Of a stretch of DNA of 32,369 nt, positions 13,754 to 20,022 are shown in pieces. Every line of letters begins with the position of its first letter. Position 1 is the first letter of the stretch. The notes below the pieces were generated by a model that saw only the letters and a program-made list of their open reading frames with translations, had not been told where the DNA came from and searched no databases. The stretch lies in the IMG/VR virus record IMGVR_UViG_3300009504_000022, positions 1 through 32,369 of that record; one strand, given 5' to 3'. The DNA comes from a virus. A program made the translations under genes and the position numbers.

Positions 13754-14553
13754 TCAAGATCGTCATCCTGGCGAACGAAGACATCGCCGCGACTGTGGGC
13801 ATGCTCGCGGACAAGAGCGTCGTCCGCTCGGTGATACAGGACGTGATGGAGGGTGCACGGCACGAGTGGATCAAGCTCGCGGGCAGCGCGCTGTCCACGA
13901 CGCGGCGTGACTATGTCAACGGGATCCAGAAGGTCGACATGAGCGGGTTCACCGCGTCGATCTCTCTCGTCGGGGTGCTGCCGAACAGGGTCGAGGAGGG
14001 CATGGACGCCTACGACATGCACACGACATTGCTCGGCCCAAACGTCCCCGTGGTCCCCTGGGGATCGGGGCAGAAGGGCAAGCACGAAAGCAAGGCCCAC
14101 CCTGGCAAGTTCTACCGGGTGATCCCGTTCAAGCACCAAACCCCAGGCAGCATAGGACAAGGAGGCGGTGTACCGATGGGCAAGTCGTATCAGGGCGTCG
14201 TCGCGGATTCAGCAGCCCTGGGCAAGAAGATCCACGCAGCGGCGAAGAAGCTCGCGGCCACTACCGGCATGCCGGGTGAGAAGCCTACATGGGGTGGCAG
14301 ACTTCCCGCAGGGCTCGCCCCTAAGATTCAGGACACGCATTCCACGGACATCTATGCTGGGATGGTGAAGTTCGCGAAGGGCTACCAGAGTGCCACGCAG
14401 GTCACGTATGGGACCTTCCGCGTGATCAGTGACATGCAGCCGCACAAGTGGCATCACCCCGGCATGCCCGGCGTTCATCTCGCCGATCAGGTGCAAAAGT
14501 ACATCGAGAAGGTCGCAACGATGGCGTTCTCGGCTCTGGCGGGTGCCACATGA
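13750..14553 (+). CDS. Tail-completion / neck protein candidate
   Basis: A 267-residue protein beginning at GTG 13750 (GTGA overlap with the preceding stop); the frame is open farther upstream, but only inside the neighbouring gene. N-terminus: 'IVILANEDIAATVGMLADKS' then a helix 'VVRSVIQDVMEGARHEWIKL', as in HK97 gp10-like tail completion proteins that start with a helix and contain a basic body. The middle is rich in Gly/Lys/His (GSGQKGKHESKAHPGKF). The C-terminus is helical (HLADQVQKYIEKVATMAF). The gp10-like suggestion is weak. Position between the neck proteins and a tail-terminator candidate supports a joining role. ATGA overlap with the next gene. Confidence 0.5.
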   Translation: MIKIVILANEDIAATVGMLADKSVVRSVIQDVMEGARHEWIKLAGSALSTTRRDYVNGIQKVDMSGFTASISLVGVLPNRVEEGMDAYDMHTTLLGPNVPVVPWGSGQKGKHESKAHPGKFYRVIPFKHQTPGSIGQGGGVPMGKSYQGVVADSAALGKKIHAAAKKLAATTGMPGEKPTWGGRLPAGLAPKIQDTHSTDIYAGMVKFAKGYQSATQVTYGTFRVISDMQPHKWHHPGMPGVHLADQVQKYIEKVATMAFSALAGAT

Positions 14554-15221
14554 TGATCGAGCGCCTCGTGTTTCGCGCCATCACCGACGGCATCGCTCGG
14601 CTCAAGGCCGACCCGGACGAGTTGCTGAGCTTCTTCGAGTGCGAGGCTCTTCTGGAAAAAAAGGAAGCGACGGAGATTCGGGACTACTTCTTGGCGAATA
14701 CTCCCTCGGTCATTCACGGCTATGCGCGGGCTGACGCGAAGTTCCCGCTCTACGCCATCATGGTCACGGCTGAGTCGCAGAGTGACAAGTTCATCGGCGA
14801 CGAGGGCGGCTTCATGGACGACCCCGCTGACCCGGAGTTTGGTACCGACGAGTTGGCGTCTATCTGGGACTACACCCTCAACATTGTCTGCTATTCGCAG
14901 CACCCCGACGTCACCCTCTACAACTTCCAACTGCTGAAGAACATTATGGCGGCGGCGCTCCCGTTCTTCAAAAACGACGACTACTTCGACATCACGCTGT
15001 CGGGGGCGGATATGGCACCGGACAGCGCTACGATGCCCGCAGGGCTCTTCCTGCGTAGGCTCCAGTTCAACGCCAGGCGCCAGTTCACCCAGCCGTTGAT
15101 CGGGAGTAAGCTGGGCCGCGCGTGGACGTTGAGCGGCTTGTTCATCGACCGCGAGGGCGCGCAGAGCGAAGATGTCGGTGACGTTCGTACGAATGTGAGG
15201 GTCAATGCCAAAGAAGACTGA
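14550..15221 (+). CDS. Tail terminator / completion protein candidate
   Basis: A 223-residue protein from ATG 14550 (overlapping the upstream stop); ATG 14553 immediately following is an equally possible start. It begins with a helix (MIERLVFRAITDGIARLKAD). A central core 'FPLYAIMVTAESQSDKFIGD' and SIWDYTLNIVCYSQHPDVTL alternates strands and helices as in tail-terminator proteins of the gpU / T4 gp15 type, which cap tail tubes. The position, after neck proteins and before the sheath, is where such genes occur. This is inference. Its end overlaps the next gene by 17 bp. A motif copy (TTCTGGAAAAAAA, 14650-14662) reads as Leu-Glu-Lys-Lys. Confidence 0.5.
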   Translation: MMIERLVFRAITDGIARLKADPDELLSFFECEALLEKKEATEIRDYFLANTPSVIHGYARADAKFPLYAIMVTAESQSDKFIGDEGGFMDDPADPEFGTDELASIWDYTLNIVCYSQHPDVTLYNFQLLKNIMAAALPFFKNDDYFDITLSGADMAPDSATMPAGLFLRRLQFNARRQFTQPLIGSKLGRAWTLSGLFIDREGAQSEDVGDVRTNVRVNAKED

Positions 15222-15498
15222 CGCCACCGACGCACCGACGCGCTGGACTGTGCCTGTCGTCCCCCCCGCCGAGCACCCCGAGCTTGCGGCTCTCGCCGCA
15301 GCGCGTCTGGAACAGGCGGCACCCGTACCGCAGCTCCTCGCCCTCGACGCCTTCGTGCGCTTCGTGTTTGGCGGCAAAAACTTTGACCAGTCGGCGGGTT
15401 TCGTTCGTTGGGCGCAAAAACAATCGCTCACGCGCCAGACGCACGCACAGTGGACCTCGCATCTGGAAACTTTTCAAAACAGACGTATCGGAGGCTAG
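15205..15498 (+). CDS. Small protein of unknown function ahead of the sheath
   Basis: A 97-residue protein overlapping the 3' end of the preceding gene by 17 bp. Composition is Ala/Pro-rich at the N-terminus (TRWTVPVVPPAEHPELAALA), then helical ('AFVRFVFGGKNFDQSAGFVR'). It ends with TAG at 15496-15498. The last base pairs CTAG (15495-15498) are also the stop of the HNH gene on the opposite strand, so the two genes end tail-to-tail on a shared palindrome. Two motif copies (15306, 15461) and one TTTTCAAAAC (15471) lie inside, the last two adjacent. No family recognised. It may be a tail accessory protein. Confidence 0.55.
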   Translation: MPKKTDATDAPTRWTVPVVPPAEHPELAALAAARLEQAAPVPQLLALDAFVRFVFGGKNFDQSAGFVRWAQKQSLTRQTHAQWTSHLETFQNRRIGG

Positions 15499-16031
15499 AG
15501 CACATGCTTCCACGTCACGCCACGAGCAACGAGGCTCACAGCCACGAGGGAGACGCCGAAGCGTTCGGCCAGCTCCTTCAGCGGCGTGGCCGGCGTCTTT
15601 GCGCGTTCGTGGCGGATGGTTCGCACGTCCTCCTCCGTGAGCTTCGCAAGATGTTGCTCGGAGCCGTGAGCTTTGCGCCCGCGCTTCTTCTGGTACATGT
15701 CGTCCATGTTGGCTTTGTCGTCACCGAGGAACAGATGAGTGGGGTTGCAGCATCCCCGGTTATCGCAGCGGTGCAGGACGAGGACGCCGTCTGGAATACA
15801 GCCGCGAGCAAAGGCCCACGCAACACGATGGGCGACTGTCATGGAGAACCGCTTGCGGTCCGCAACGGTAGGCGCGCGCACGATGCCGTAACCGTGCTTC
15901 CCGCGCGTCTCGTACATCCAGCACGCGCTCTCCATTCCTCGGATGAGCGGACCGTCCTTGTCGACGTGATTCCAGAACCAGTTTTCGGTGGGTTGCCACG
16001 GGGTTTTTGTCGGACCTCGCTTGGTGTTCAT
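15495..16031 (-). CDS. HNH homing-type endonuclease
   Basis: The only minus-strand gene. I take the start at ATG complementary to 16029-16031 (178 residues), the first residue of MNTKRGPTK. The frame is open 21 codons further but would run into the sheath gene. The HNH core is clear: 'AHRVAWAFARG' (67-77), then HRCDNRGCCNPTHL (87-100) with the His/Cys pairs C89, C94, C95, H99 of zinc-type phage HNH enzymes, then GDDKANMDDMYQKKRGRK. Residues ~130-178 look like a helix-turn-helix DNA-binding tail ('LKELAERFGVSLVAVSLVAR'). Such genes are free-standing homing elements in phages. It sits between a small gene and the sheath gene, sharing the CTAG stop with the former. Promoter: only a weak TATACC at about 16041 on this strand. 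Two dispersed-motif copies are inside. Confidence 0.93.
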   Translation of the reverse strand: MNTKRGPTKTPWQPTENWFWNHVDKDGPLIRGMESACWMYETRGKHGYGIVRAPTVADRKRFSMTVAHRVAWAFARGCIPDGVLVLHRCDNRGCCNPTHLFLGDDKANMDDMYQKKRGRKAHGSEQHLAKLTEEDVRTIRHERAKTPATPLKELAERFGVSLVAVSLVARGVTWKHVL

Positions 16032-16062
16032 ACCCACAGGTATACCACGACCGTCGGGAAGG

Positions 16063-18399
16063 ATGGCTAATATCGCTACTTCAATCTTCTTCAATGGACG
16101 CGTGATCTCGGTCCCTGGCAGCTACTCTCGTGTGGACGCTTCTGGTCTGGAAAGCGTCGGTCTGGGTGCTGCCGGCATCGTCGCTGTGCTGGGGACAGCG
16201 GAAGGCGGCAAGCCGGTATCTGCGGTGACGAATCCCGGCGAACTCGCGCGCTTCACGCGCCCCGAGAAGATGCGTGCGGCGTTCCGGCTTGGGCAGCTCC
16301 GCGAGGTGGGCGGCATGCTCTTCGAGCCCGCGCGAGACGAGGACATTCTCGGGGGCGCGTCACAGGTCGTCGCCCTCAAGGTGAATCCGTCGACGCAAAG
16401 CGTGGGCGTCCTCAACAGGGCCGCAGTCCCGCAGATCGACCTCACGAGCGTCGACTACGGCGCCTTCACGGAGCAGATCAACGTCGAGGTGCAGGCAGGA
16501 ACCTCGCTCGGTAAGAAAATCACGATTCGATTCGAGGGCGCCATTGAGACGGGCGACAACATCGGAGGAGGCCCCCTCGCGTCGCTGCAATACAGCGGCG
16601 GCGGCACAGGCTACAACACCGCGACCGCGTCGGTGAACGCCGCTGGCGACATCACCGTTGACGCGACCCGCACCGGAATCGGGCAGAACAACCTCATCGA
16701 CGCACCACACGGCGGTGGCGCTGCCGAAGTCGTCTCGGCGGATGCCGGTGACATCACACAGACCGTCACGGTGTTCGGCCTCGTTGCAGGCATCGCCACG
16801 AGGGTCACGGTCCCGCTGAATGGTACGACTCCGGTGCCCCTCGGCTCTTTTGACGCGTCGAAGTTGCTCGGCGTACACATCGAAGGCGCCGCGCCCACTG
16901 CCGGTATCGTCACGGTAAGGACTGTCGCGGGGCCGGTCGACGTGTTCACGATCCCCGCCGGTCAGACGACCGAGGGTGTCATCAAGTGCGACTTCTGCTT
17001 CGTGGACAAGGCGTCATTCACGCTCGCCATCGACGCAGCAGGCACCGAAGACATTCTCGTCTTCGGGCGCAACGCAGCGATGACTCCGCTCGCGGAGCTG
17101 GTGACGCTCACAGGCGTAGTGCCGGTCGTGACTGCCGCGACCACCTACTACCTCATCGACTTTCTCGTCGTCGGCGAGCTGCCCGCAGCGCGCACCCTCA
17201 CCGCGACGGTGGTGGCTGCGAAGTCTCTCGCCACGGTGCAGACCACGGTGCAAAAGGCGGCGGACTTCTTCAACGCGAGGAGTTTCCTCGTCGCTGGCCC
17301 CGTCACGCGTGGCTTCATCTTCACTGTCCTCACGGGGCAGCGGACATTCCCGGTTGCGGAGCTGGACGTCAAGAGCAGCACCAACATCCAAGACCCCGCG
17401 ACCCTCTCGTTGTCGGCGGAGCTGTATGCCGTCATCGCCTGGATCAATCAGAACAGCGTCCTCGTGACGGCGAAGGCGTCTACGGGCGCGACTGATGTGC
17501 CCGACGACACGGTGAGTCCCGTCTTCCTTGCCGGTGGCATCGAGGGTGTGGCGCTCTTCTCGCACTACCAAGCGGCGCTGAATCTGCTGAAGCAGACGCG
17601 CGTCAACAGCATCGTCGACCTCTCAGGCGACCCTGCCGTGGCTGCGGCGGTGAACGCGCACTGTGCGTACATGGGCGGCATCGGCCGCAGCGAGCGCGAC
17701 GGCTTCGTCGGTTTGCTCAACGGTGCGATGACGGGCCTTGCCAGCAAGGCGGAGATCGTTGACCAGATCGTCGACCTCAACAGCCGCCACATGCGCGCTT
17801 GGGCGCAGACTGTGGAGCGGTTCAACACGGCCGGGGAGCGCGAGGTCTTCCCGGCGCCCTATGGCGCGGCCATCCTCGCGGGCATGCAGGCGGGTTCTCC
17901 GGTGGGCACTGCGCTCACGCACAAGTTCATGAACGTCCTCGGGATCGCGCAGCACTCGTCGTGGAACCCCACGGACGACGCGGAGGAGTTGATCAACGCG
18001 GGCCTTGTGTTCGGCGAGGCGATTGACGGCGTCGGTCGGCGCGTTGTGCGTAACGTGACGACGCACCTCACATCAAACAACATCGCTTTCGTGGAGGGCT
18101 CGGTCAACGAGGCTGTCAACTTCGCGGTGTTCAACTTCCGCACGAACCTCGAAGTCGCCGTCGGCAAACGTGGCTTCGCGGGTACGCTGTCAGCGACGCG
18201 CGCCGTGGCAATCGGCACGCTCGGCTTGCTTGTCGACGAGACCGTCATCACCGGCTGGCGCTCGCTGGACATGGAGCTGATCGTTGACGTGCTCGACGTC
18301 TCCGTCGAGCTGGCCCCCGTCATTCCCATCAACTTCGTCCGCACCACGGTGCATCTCGTCACGCTCACACAGCTCGCTGCTGCGCAAGCGGGCGCGTGA
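16063..18399 (+). CDS. Contractile tail sheath protein
   Basis: A 778-residue protein from ATG 16063 (GGGAAGG directly upstream; the open frame extends back into the HNH gene). The N-terminus has the sheath signature: 'FFNGRVISVPGSYSRVDAS' followed by GIVAVLGTAEGGKP, characteristic of contractile sheath proteins. The long middle is Thr/Val/Ala-rich and beta-folded (probably the variable outer domains; longer than many sheaths). The C-terminal region (~620-778) contains 'GTLSATRAVAIGTLGLLVDE' and ends in VIPINFVRTTVHLV, as expected for the conserved sheath C-terminal domain. It is followed by the tube gene, as usual in myoviruses. This gene sets the window as a contractile-tail phage. Only one copy of the dispersed motif lies in it (16146-16154). 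Confidence 0.95.
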   Translation: MANIATSIFFNGRVISVPGSYSRVDASGLESVGLGAAGIVAVLGTAEGGKPVSAVTNPGELARFTRPEKMRAAFRLGQLREVGGMLFEPARDEDILGGASQVVALKVNPSTQSVGVLNRAAVPQIDLTSVDYGAFTEQINVEVQAGTSLGKKITIRFEGAIETGDNIGGGPLASLQYSGGGTGYNTATASVNAAGDITVDATRTGIGQNNLIDAPHGGGAAEVVSADAGDITQTVTVFGLVAGIATRVTVPLNGTTPVPLGSFDASKLLGVHIEGAAPTAGIVTVRTVAGPVDVFTIPAGQTTEGVIKCDFCFVDKASFTLAIDAAGTEDILVFGRNAAMTPLAELVTLTGVVPVVTAATTYYLIDFLVVGELPAARTLTATVVAAKSLATVQTTVQKAADFFNARSFLVAGPVTRGFIFTVLTGQRTFPVAELDVKSSTNIQDPATLSLSAELYAVIAWINQNSVLVTAKASTGATDVPDDTVSPVFLAGGIEGVALFSHYQAALNLLKQTRVNSIVDLSGDPAVAAAVNAHCAYMGGIGRSERDGFVGLLNGAMTGLASKAEIVDQIVDLNSRHMRAWAQTVERFNTAGEREVFPAPYGAAILAGMQAGSPVGTALTHKFMNVLGIAQHSSWNPTDDAEELINAGLVFGEAIDGVGRRVVRNVTTHLTSNNIAFVEGSVNEAVNFAVFNFRTNLEVAVGKRGFAGTLSATRAVAIGTLGLLVDETVITGWRSLDMELIVDVLDVSVELAPVIPINFVRTTVHLVTLTQLAAAQAGA

Positions 18400-18404
18400 T
18401 CCCA

Positions 18405-18413
18405 TCTGGAAAA
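18405..18413 (+). repeat. Dispersed dyad motif between sheath and tube genes
   Basis: TCTGGAAAA lies in the 30-bp gap between the sheath stop and the tube ATG, 16 nt upstream of that ATG, and immediately precedes the strong AAGGAGG at about 18415-18421. Confidence 0.75.
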
Positions 18414-18429
18414 CTAAGGAGGCATCGTC

Positions 18430-18882
18430 ATGGCTGAAGGTGAAAAGGGTCGAGTCTTCACGGGTGCGCGCGCCCGTCTGCTGATTGAAGGGCAGAAGGT
18501 CGGCTACGCGCGAAACTGCAATGGACGTGAGGAGATTCAGTACGAGCCTGTGGAGGTGCTCGACAACATCGAAGTCGAGGAGCACGTCCCCGTCCGCTAC
18601 CGAGTCACGTTCTCCATGTCGCGTGTGCGCATCGTCAAGGAGACGTTGAAGAGCCTCGGGTACTACCCGAAGCTCGGCAACAACCCCGGTGAGCACCTCT
18701 TGAACATCCTCACGTCAGGGACGCTCACGGTTGCCATCGAGGACAACAAAACCGGGTCGCCGATCATGATTCTGGAGCAGGCGAAGGCACAATCGAAAAA
18801 CTTCTCCGTCGATGCCTCGGGCATGGTCGCAGAGGACGTCGACTTCGTGGCCATTCGCATGAGGGACGAATCTGAGGTCTAG
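18430..18882 (+). CDS. Tail tube protein
   Basis: A 150-residue protein with a near-consensus AAGGAGG upstream. It opens 'GRVFTGARARLLIEGQKVGY' and contains a beta-barrel pattern (EEIQYEPVEVLDNIEVEEHV, then 'VRYRVTFSMSRVRIVK'), followed by 'TLTVAIEDNKTGSPIMILEQ'. This matches XkdM/gp19-type tube proteins (about 140-160 residues), which stack as hexameric rings inside the sheath. The location directly after the sheath strongly supports this. It ends 23 bp before the next gene. I see no unusual features. Confidence 0.85.
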   Translation: MAEGEKGRVFTGARARLLIEGQKVGYARNCNGREEIQYEPVEVLDNIEVEEHVPVRYRVTFSMSRVRIVKETLKSLGYYPKLGNNPGEHLLNILTSGTLTVAIEDNKTGSPIMILEQAKAQSKNFSVDASGMVAEDVDFVAIRMRDESEV

Positions 18883-18905
18883 ACGGCTGACTAGGGGGAA
18901 CTTCG

Positions 18906-19151
18906 ATGGACATGACTGAAGAACTGGAAGTTCTGAGGAGATCCGTGGCGCACGCAGAGGAAAAAGCCTCCCGCGCGGAGGAGCGGGCGGAGTCGGCCGC
19001 CTCTATTGCCCTCGGCGCGGTGGAAAGCGTGAGGCATTTTCAAAACGCCCTGGAGGCTGGTCACGCGCAGATGGGCGAGATGCTCGTCGCACAGCGCAAA
19101 ATGGTGAGCATCGTTGAGATGCTCGCCAGGTCCGTTATGGAGCGCACGTAA
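18906..19151 (+). CDS. Small coiled-coil protein between tube and chaperone genes
   Basis: An 81-residue, entirely helical protein with AGGGGGA before ATG 18906. Heptads are apparent ('LRRSVAHAEEKASRAEERAE', then SAASIALGAVESVRHFQ). It has no membrane span and no cysteine. It could be a tail assembly factor or accessory chaperone, but no family is recognised. It carries one TTTTCAAAAC palindrome (19033-19049) in its Phe-Gln-Asn codons. Confidence 0.6.
   Translation: MDMTEELEVLRRSVAHAEEKASRAEERAESAASIALGAVESVRHFQNALEAGHAQMGEMLVAQRKMVSIVEMLARSVMERT
19033..19049 (+). repeat. Palindrome of the TTTTCAAAAC family
   Basis: GGC-A-TTTT-C-AAAA-C-GCC: a 17-bp inverted repeat with one mismatch (A/C). 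It is A/T-rich within a GC-rich coding region. Confidence 0.45.
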
Positions 19152-19161
19152 CGTCTTCCCA

Positions 19162-19174
19162 TTTTCTGGAAAAA
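19162..19174 (+). repeat. Dispersed dyad motif, best full-length copy
   Basis: TTTTCTGGAAAAA contains the perfect 12-bp dyad TTTTC-TG-GAAAA. It lies in the 57-bp gap before the tail assembly chaperone gene, 34 nt upstream of its ATG and 5' of the ribosome-binding hairpin. It is the clearest copy of the family. Confidence 0.8.
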
Positions 19175-19185
19175 CCCGTAGGTTC

Positions 19186-19205
19186 GTGCTCCCCCAAAGG
19201 AGCGC
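19186..19205 (+). promoter_or_regulatory. Hairpin sequestering the ribosome binding site of the tail assembly chaperone
   Basis: GTGCTCC (19186-19192) pairs with GGAGCGC (19199-19205; one T-G pair) around a CCCAAA loop. The AAAGGAG Shine-Dalgarno for ATG 19209 is partly in the loop and partly in the 3' arm. This could limit chaperone translation relative to the abundant tube protein. The structure is seen; the role is inferred. Confidence 0.5.
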
Positions 19206-19208
19206 CTC

Positions 19209-19673
19209 ATGACCGAGATGGATGACAGGCTGAAGAAGCTGGAGATGACGCATCTCCCGATGAGTGACCTGAAAGCGCAGGTTGCATCCTCCATGGATGA
19301 GAAACCCCCCGAGGACCCGAAGCGGCTGGCCCGGCTCAACGCGCGCTACACCTTCCGGTTCGACTTCACCGCGAAGAACGGGAAGCGCTGGGAGGGCACG
19401 TTCACCTCGGTGATCCCGACCATCAAGACTCGGCAGATGATCGGAGTGCTGCGGTCGCAGATGGGCGGCGGCGCCCCCATCGGCTCGCTCGACAACTACG
19501 TCGACAACCTCAACTACGCCGTCGCGCACCTCACGTTCATGCTCGACGAGACGGCGCCTGACTTTCCAGAGTGGGCGAATGACCTTCGCAACCTCGATGA
19601 TCCGTCGGTTGTGTTCGCCTTGTGGAATACGGAGGTACAGCCTCACGAGGCTATGTTTCTCGGACGAGAGTGA
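19209..19673 (+). CDS. Tail assembly chaperone, short (unshifted) form
   Basis: A 154-residue protein from ATG 19209. An N-terminal acidic/helical stretch (DRLKKLEMTHLPMSDLKAQV) precedes a beta-sandwich with 'NARYTFRFDFTAKNGKRWEG', then SVIPTIKTRQMIGVLRSQ and a C-terminal helical part (NYAVAHLTFMLDETAPDF). The position between tube and tape measure is that of the gpG-type chaperone that binds the tape measure before tube polymerisation. The downstream frame lacks a start of its own and is open across the stop, so this product is expected to be extended by frameshift in a fraction of translations (the gpG-T analogue). It lies downstream of the RBS hairpin at 19186. Confidence 0.8.
   Translation: MTEMDDRLKKLEMTHLPMSDLKAQVASSMDEKPPEDPKRLARLNARYTFRFDFTAKNGKRWEGTFTSVIPTIKTRQMIGVLRSQMGGGAPIGSLDNYVDNLNYAVAHLTFMLDETAPDFPEWANDLRNLDDPSVVFALWNTEVQPHEAMFLGRE
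19666..19673 (+). other. Candidate -2 programmed ribosomal frameshift site
   Basis: The end of the short chaperone reads CGA GAG TGA. The last sense codon GAG (19668-19670) can slip back two bases onto an identical GAG (19666-19668) with full repairing of tRNA-Glu. Translation then continues AGT GAG ATC in the open downstream frame. The adjacent stop would promote pausing. Tail assembly chaperones commonly use frameshifts: -1 mostly, -2 in phage Mu. A +1 shift could give the same frame, but no good slippery sequence for it is visible. Confidence 0.55.
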
Positions 19674-20022
19674 GATCCGCTCTCGGGCAAAGAGGAACGC
19701 CACGGACGGTCTTGCTAGACTGCGCCGATGGTGGTCAAAAAAATACGGCAGGCCGACCACCGATGACGTTTTCCAGAACAGCACCTACCCGGAGCTGTTG
19801 GAGGAGTTCTACGAAGATCTGTGGGTTGAGAAACGACAGCTCGAAGCGATCGAGCAGGAGAACGGCAAGCTGGAGAAGTACGACCGTGAAAGGCTGAAGT
19901 ACGTGTGCGCCCTACTAGACATAACGGACTACGTCTCAGACGATCCGCTGTTCGATAAGTGGGAGCGCGAGCTGGCGGCTGGCCTGACCCCTGACCTCAA
20001 CGAAGGGCTCCCCGATGGCTGA
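19669..20022 (+). CDS. Tail assembly chaperone, frameshift extension (T-like part)
   Basis: This frame is open from upstream of the short chaperone's stop to TGA 20020-20022. It has no plausible start of its own: its ATGs at 19579 and 19597 are inside the chaperone-coding region and have no ribosome binding site. From the proposed shift point it reads 117 residues: 'SEIRSRAKRNATDGLARLRR' and a helical domain ('ELLEEFYEDLWVEKRQLEAI'), a typical chaperone T-domain size. The fused product would be ~271 residues. It overlaps the tape measure start by 8 bp. It carries the motif copy TTTTCCAGAAC at 19769. Confidence 0.65.
   Translation, partial: SEIRSRAKRNATDGLARLRRWWSKKYGRPTTDDVFQNSTYPELLEEFYEDLWVEKRQLEAIEQENGKLEKYDRERLKYVCALLDITDYVSDDPLFDKWERELAAGLTPDLNEGLPDG

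Noticed and set aside
15408-16070. A 220-codon + strand frame across the HNH region
   Set aside because: The minus-strand HNH motifs are unambiguous. The + frame is its antisense shadow and overlaps the end of the small gene.
19579-20022. The chaperone extension as an independent gene starting at ATG 19579
   Set aside because: Its first 30 codons lie in the chaperone-coding region, read as unlikely protein, and have no ribosome binding site. A frameshift extension explains it better.
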